Part shown: positions 60,008 through 64,000 of the stretch, in pieces | Numbering within the stretch: the stretch's first letter is position 1 | Layout: every line of letters begins with the position of its first letter | Assembly (NCBI RefSeq): GCF_007997035.1 | Contig: NZ_VOSS01000014.1 | Location: 83,916-147,915, forward strand | Origin: Ralstonia sp. TCR112 | GTDB lineage: Bacteria; Pseudomonadota; Gammaproteobacteria; Burkholderiales; Burkholderiaceae | Length of the DNA stretch: 64,000 nucleotides | Reading direction: 5' to 3' | Notes under the pieces: generated by a model | What the model was told of the DNA's origin: nothing | What the model saw: only the letters and a program-made list of their open reading frames with translations | Databases searched by the model: none | Translations under genes and position numbers: made by a program

Positions 60008-61053
60008 CCCAAACCAAAAAACAGAAGCACCCCGGCCCGATCGTTCTGGATGTGGCCGGCCTGAAACTCGGCCCCGACGATGTTCGCCGCATTGCCCATC
60101 CGTTGACGGGGGGCGTGATCCTGTTTGCGCGGAACTTTGAATCGCGCGCGCAGTTGACGGCGCTCACGCAGGCCATTCGCGCGATTCGGAGCGACGTGCT
60201 CATTTGCATCGACCACGAAGGCGGTCGCGTGCAGCGTGCCAAGACCGACGGCTTCACGCACCTGCCCGCCATGGGCGCGCTGGGCAAGCTGTGGGACACC
60301 GATGTGCTGGCGGCCACGCGCGCCGCCACCGCTTGCGGGTACGTTCTGGCCGCCGAACTGCGTGCCTGCGATATCGACCTCAGCTTCACGCCCGTGCTCG
60401 ATCTCGACTACGGCAGCAGCAGCGTGATCGGCGATCGGGCGTTTCATCGCGACCCGCGCGTGGTCACGATGCTCGCCAACCATCTGACGCTGGGCCTGCG
60501 CTTGGCCGGCATGTCCAATTGCGGCAAGCATTTCCCCGGTCACGGCTACGTCCAAGCGGATTCGCACATTGCTGTGCCTGTGGACGAGCGCCCGCTTGAG
60601 GCCATTCTTGCAGACGATGCGCAGCCCTACGGCTGGATGGGAATCGGCCTGCAATCCGTCATGCCGGCGCACGTGATTTACTCGGCTGTCGATCCGAACC
60701 CGGCGGGCTTCTCTCGCTTCTGGCTGCAGGACATGCTGCGCGCGCATTTCAACTTCGACGGCGTGATCTTCAGCGATGACCTGAGCATGGAAGGCGCGAG
60801 CGTTGCCGGCACGGTGGTCGACGGGGCGCGTGCGGCGCTCACGGCCGGCTGCGACATGGTGCTGATCTGCAACGCGCCGGAGAAGGCCGATCAACTGCTC
60901 GGCGAGCTGGACGTGCCCATGGGCAAGGCATCGCAGCGACGCGTGCGCCGGTTGTTTGGCGGCCGGGCCGTGAAGGACTGGGCGAAGCTGCAGCAGCAAT
61001 CGGCCTACAGGCAGGCGCTGCGCACGTTGCGTGAGGCGAAGCTCATCGCGTAG
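60004..61053 (+). CDS. nagZ: Beta-N-acetylhexosaminidase NagZ
   Basis: Cytoplasmic peptidoglycan-recycling enzyme, GH3 family, removing GlcNAc from anhydro-muropeptides; 349 residues. The KHFPGHG loop (175-181) carries the His catalytic aid, and Asp258 in FSDDLSMEG is the nucleophile. ATG at 60004 is chosen in an ATGA overlap with acpS, although the frame is open far upstream. Last gene of the block; a terminator follows. Confidence 0.96.
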   Translation: MTQTKKQKHPGPIVLDVAGLKLGPDDVRRIAHPLTGGVILFARNFESRAQLTALTQAIRAIRSDVLICIDHEGGRVQRAKTDGFTHLPAMGALGKLWDTDVLAATRAATACGYVLAAELRACDIDLSFTPVLDLDYGSSSVIGDRAFHRDPRVVTMLANHLTLGLRLAGMSNCGKHFPGHGYVQADSHIAVPVDERPLEAILADDAQPYGWMGIGLQSVMPAHVIYSAVDPNPAGFSRFWLQDMLRAHFNFDGVIFSDDLSMEGASVAGTVVDGARAALTAGCDMVLICNAPEKADQLLGELDVPMGKASQRRVRRLFGGRAVKDWAKLQQQSAYRQALRTLREAKLIA

Positions 61054-61085
61054 CCCCAGAAACGCACAAAACGTGGTGGTAAAAG

Positions 61086-61109
61086 AAAAGGCTCCCGAGG
61101 GAGCCTTTT
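61086..61109. terminator. Bidirectional terminator between nagZ and efp
   Basis: AAAAGGCTCC pairs with GGAGCCTTTT around CGAG, with A-rich and T-rich flanks. It serves nagZ on the plus strand and efp on the minus strand. Confidence 0.85.
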
Positions 61110-61129
61110 CTTCTTGCTGCGGCGCCAGC

Positions 61130-61705
61130 TTACTTGGCGCGGCTGCGGTACTCGTCGGTACGCGTATCGATTTCGATCTTCTCGCCGATGTTGCAGAACA
61201 GCGGCACCATGATCACGAATTCTTCGTTGTCGTTGATGCGCGCCGCCTTCAGCACCTTACCCGACGACGTGTCGCCCTTGACTGCCGGCTCGGTGTAGAC
61301 GATTTCGCGGACAACCGTGGTCGGCAGTTCCACCGAGATGGCGTTCTCGTTGTAGAACGTCACTTCGACCTTCATGCCGTCTTGCAGGTAGTTCAGCGCG
61401 CTGCCCATGGCGGCGGGCTCAACGTTGTACTGTTCGTACGTGACCGGATCCATGAACACGTACATCGAGCCGTCGAAGTAGGAGTACTCGGCTTCCTTCT
61501 TCTCCAGGATGACCTGGTCCATCTTGTCGTCGGCGTTGAACACCGACTCGCCGCCTGCGCCCGTCAGCAGGTTCTTGTACTTCATCTTGACGACGGCGCC
61601 CGAACGGCCCGAACGGCTGTACTCGGTCTTGAGCACGACCATTGCGTCGTTGCCGATCATGAACACGTTGCCAGCGCGGAGTTCTTGCGCGATTTTCAAA
61701 GCCAT
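61130..61705 (-). CDS. efp: Translation elongation factor P
   Basis: Relieves ribosome stalling at polyproline; 191 residues. The beta-hairpin tip is [11 protein letters not shown], so the residue that is modified is Arg34 (equivalent to Arg32 of Neisseria and Pseudomonas EF-P), not a lysine. This is the arginine-rhamnosyl type, matching the earP gene just upstream on the same strand. Three OB-like domains, ending [16 protein letters not shown]. Confidence 0.98.
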   Translation of the reverse strand: MALKIAQELRAGNVFMIGNDAMVVLKTEYSRSGRSGAVVKMKYKNLLTGAGGESVFNADDKMDQVILEKKEAEYSYFDGSMYVFMDPVTYEQYNVEPAAMGSALNYLQDGMKVEVTFYNENAISVELPTTVVREIVYTEPAVKGDTSSGKVLKAARINDNEEFVIMVPLFCNIGEKIEIDTRTDEYRSRAK

Positions 61706-61821
61706 TTCACAGTTCCTGAGAGTAAGAGGGTTCGATGCGCGCCAAGCAACGAAGCACCGCGCGATACCCTCCGGGCCGCGCGAACCAGGTCAGAGCCGGG
61801 GGTCGCATACAGATCAGCCCG

Positions 61822-63014
61822 CTATTTTACCTGTTTTTCGCAAAATGCCACCAAATTCGCGGCGAGATCGCCCAGTTGCATCAAGCTTTGCTCCCAGGTG
61901 ACGGCCCGTACGCGCAGGCGAGGCGCAACGGCTGCAAAGTCCGTCCAATTGAGTGATGCCGGCGCACCATTCCACGCGTGCCAGAACGAGATCAGCGCTT
62001 TGGCATCGGCCTCTGTCAGGGCTGTCGTATAGCGCGCCAGAAATGCGTCGAGCTTGATGAGATGTACGTCGTCGCTTTGGGGATAGATGTGCCAGACAAA
62101 CGGCTTCAGCGCCCATTGGGCGCGCACGAAGGAGTCCTCCCCACGTACGAAGTTGATGTCGCATGCCCACAGCAGCGGGTCATAGTGCTCCTGTGGGACG
62201 AACGGCACGACTGCCACCGTGAGGTTGCCACGCGTCCAGCGCGCGCCCGTCTTGGCAGAGCCGGCATCGCCCATTAGCTCGGCGATCTGCTGGGCGGCCA
62301 GCCCTTCGGGCACCAGGCAGATCACGGGCTGTGGCGCTGCTTCCCATTGAGCGACCAGCGTTGGCAATGCCGGATTGGCATAAGCGAACAGGCTTACGCG
62401 CAGGGCGTCGGGGGTGTTGCGCATCAGGTCGTCGACCCCGAGGCGGTGCCACAACGCCTGGTGCGCGGCGGGGCTCGCCTCGAACGTCTGGCGTTGCGCG
62501 CCAAGATGCGATTCCCGCAGGACGCCGCCGGTGTTGCGTGCAAAGCCCGGAAAGAAGAAGTGTTTGACGAGCGGCAGTCGCAGATGTGGCGACTGCATCG
62601 CGTGATGCTCGGCCACCCAGTTCTCGGCGCTCAGGTATTCCAGGTTGATCCAGACGGGCGCCGATCCTTGGGATGCCCGCTCGGCCATGAGCGCCAGCAC
62701 GGGCTCCGGAACGCGCATGCGAATGCGCCAATCACCACGTCATGCAAGGTTGGGTGTGCATCAGCGGCCAGAAGGGCCGCCACCTGCGCATCGTCGGCCC
62801 AATGGCGGATATCGACGCCCGAGACGCGTTGCGCGACGGCTTTAGCGTCGACTGCGGGGCAGATCTTTTCAAACGAACGGAGATCGTCGACCCACAGACG
62901 GACGGTGTGGCCGTGCTCCTGTACAAGCTGGCGGGCCAGGCGCCAGCAGACGCCGATGTCGCCGTAATTGTCGACGACGCGGCAGAAGAGATCCCAGGAT
63001 GTGATGGTGCGCAT
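61822..63014 (-). pseudogene. earP: EF-P arginine rhamnosyltransferase EarP, single-base frameshift
   Basis: Adds rhamnose from TDP-rhamnose to Arg34 of EF-P. The N-terminal frame from ATG 63014 reads SWDLFCRVVDNYGDIGVCWRLARQ and proceeds to HDVVIGAFAC. The frame breaks near 62711-62713. The rest continues in another frame (PEPVLALMAERASQG, VWINLEYLSAE, HFFFPGFARNTGGVL) to TAG at 61822-61824. Adding one G (GCGTT to GCGGTT) restores 397 residues. The start could also be 63056. If real, the mutation would leave EF-P unmodified, which in other betaproteobacteria and Pseudomonas is harmful, so a sequence error seems more likely. Confidence 0.88.
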
Positions 63015-63106
63015 GCAGGAAGGCGAGTCGGGCAGCGAAGAAGGGCGGGCCGACATTGTAGTCGGCAGCTTGTTCTACACTGACGGCCTCTGATCCAGCG
63101 AACGCC

Positions 63107-64000
63107 ATGTCGTCCGACCCCACGCAACCCCAGCCCCCCGAGACGCCCGAGAGCGTCGAGCCCAGCGCGCCCGTGAACGTGCCCGAATTCGACGCGAAAG
63201 CGCACATCGCGCGCCTGCCGAACCTGCCGGGCGTGTATCGCTACTTCGATGCGCAGGGCAACGTGCTCTACGTGGGCAAGGCGCGCGACCTCAAGAAGCG
63301 CGTGTCGAGCTATTTCAACAAAACGCTGCTTTCGCCGCGCATCGCGATGATGGTGGCGAAGATCGCGCGCATCGACACCACCGTCGTGCGCAGCGAGGCC
63401 GAAGCGCTGCTGCTTGAGAACAACCTCATCAAGGCGCTGGCGCCGCGCTACAACATCCTGTTTCGCGACGACAAGTCGTATCCGTATCTCAAGCTCACGC
63501 ATCACGCCTATCCGCGCATGGCGTATTACCGCGGCGCGACCGATCGCAAGCACCAATACTTCGGCCCGTTTCCGAGCGCGCATGCGGTGCGTGAAAGCAT
63601 GCAGATCCTGCAGAAGGTGTTCCAGCTCCGCACGTGCGAAGACACCGTCTTCAACAACCGCACACGACCGTGTCTGCTGCATCAGATCCATCGCTGCAGC
63701 GGCCCATGCGTCCAGGCGATCAGCCCGGAGGATTACGCGCGCGACGTCGCCAACGCCGCCGGTTTCCTGCAGGGTCGACAGGACGAGGTCATGCAGACGC
63801 TGCAGGACAAGATGCAGCGCTATTCCGAATCGCTGGCGTTCGAGCAGGCCGCCATCGTGCGCGACCAGATCGGCGCATTGTCGACGGTGCTCAAGCAGCA
63901 GTCGGTGGAAGAGGTCGGCCACGCCAGCGACATCGACATCCTGGCCGTTGCCATCAAGGGCGGCCACGCCTGCGTGAACCTCGCGATGGTGCGCGGGGGG
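63107..64000 (+). CDS. uvrC: Excinuclease ABC subunit C, N-terminal part
   Basis: Dual-incision nuclease of excision repair, truncated by the window end after 298 codons. The GIY-YIG domain starts at [12 protein letters not shown] (residues 37-48) with [19 protein letters not shown] holds the cysteine pair, and a UVR motif for UvrB binding lies at about 235-265. About 25 Pro/Glu-rich residues precede the domain. ATG at 63107. It is divergent from earP. Confidence 0.96.
   Translation, partial: MSSDPTQPQPPETPESVEPSAPVNVPEFDAKAHIARLPNLPGVYRYFDAQGNVLYVGKARDLKKRVSSYFNKTLLSPRIAMMVAKIARIDTTVVRSEAEALLLENNLIKALAPRYNILFRDDKSYPYLKLTHHAYPRMAYYRGATDRKHQYFGPFPSAHAVRESMQILQKVFQLRTCEDTVFNNRTRPCLLHQIHRCSGPCVQAISPEDYARDVANAAGFLQGRQDEVMQTLQDKMQRYSESLAFEQAAIVRDQIGALSTVLKQQSVEEVGHASDIDILAVAIKGGHACVNLAMVRGG

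Overview
The window is a GC-rich stretch of a betaproteobacterial chromosome, most like Ralstonia or a close Burkholderiaceae relative. That reading rests on gene order I recognise: iscRSUA-hscBA-fdx-iscX, yceD-rpmF-plsX-fabHDG-acpP-fabF-rpoE-mucABD-lepA-lepB-rnc-era-recO-pdxJ-acpS-nagZ, earP beside efp, and rne divergent from rluC. Genes are close-packed on both strands. I see no tRNA or rRNA gene, insertion sequence, prophage, CRISPR array or integration scar. I looked for a new multi-gene system and did not find one; this is essentially core chromosome. The interest lies in gene-level oddities and small regulatory signals.

Layout. 1-6200: start of a PHB depolymerase gene, a frameshifted aminotransferase (tyrB-like), uvrB, and a large membrane protein of the so-called site-specific recombinase family. 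6186-11930: a ribose operon on the minus strand (rbsB-rbsA-rbsC-rbsR-rbsK), with a 14-bp LacI-type operator upstream and rbsC frameshifted. 12176-18264: the iron-sulfur assembly operon, with a recognisable sigma70 promoter, an IscR box over its -10, a small DUF3565 gene inserted, and a terminator-like hairpin just before hscB. 18347-22798 (minus): a glycine-zipper envelope protein, then prfB (with programmed +1 frameshift)-SDR-lysS. 22980-29024 (plus): pncB, an isolated lutC, an NhaD-type antiporter, a frameshifted 2-hydroxyacid dehydrogenase, and rmuC. 29100-35831 (minus): a small membrane protein, molybdenum-cofactor genes moaA-mobA-moeA, and rne. 36567-39784 (plus): overlapping rluC-HAD phosphatase-Rieske-sppA. 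39790-41121 (minus): an RsmI-like methylase and a Maf pyrophosphatase.

41160-61053 (plus) is one long biosynthetic and housekeeping block. It makes fatty acids (plsX, fabH, fabD, fabG, acpP, fabF), senses envelope stress (rpoE, mucA, mucB, mucD), supports translation and secretion (lepA, lepB), and carries rnc-era-recO-pdxJ-acpS-nagZ, where several genes overlap by 4 nt. acpS near the end of the block activates the acyl carrier protein encoded by acpP near its middle. 61130-64000 holds efp and its arginine rhamnosyltransferase earP (frameshifted) on the minus strand, and the 5' part of uvrC.

Four genes (tyrB, rbsC, the hydroxyacid dehydrogenase and earP) are each broken by one missing base. 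In all four the intact frame returns if one G is added back to a CGG on the coding strand. Such uniformity points to a systematic sequencing or assembly error rather than four independent mutations, but the sequence alone cannot decide.
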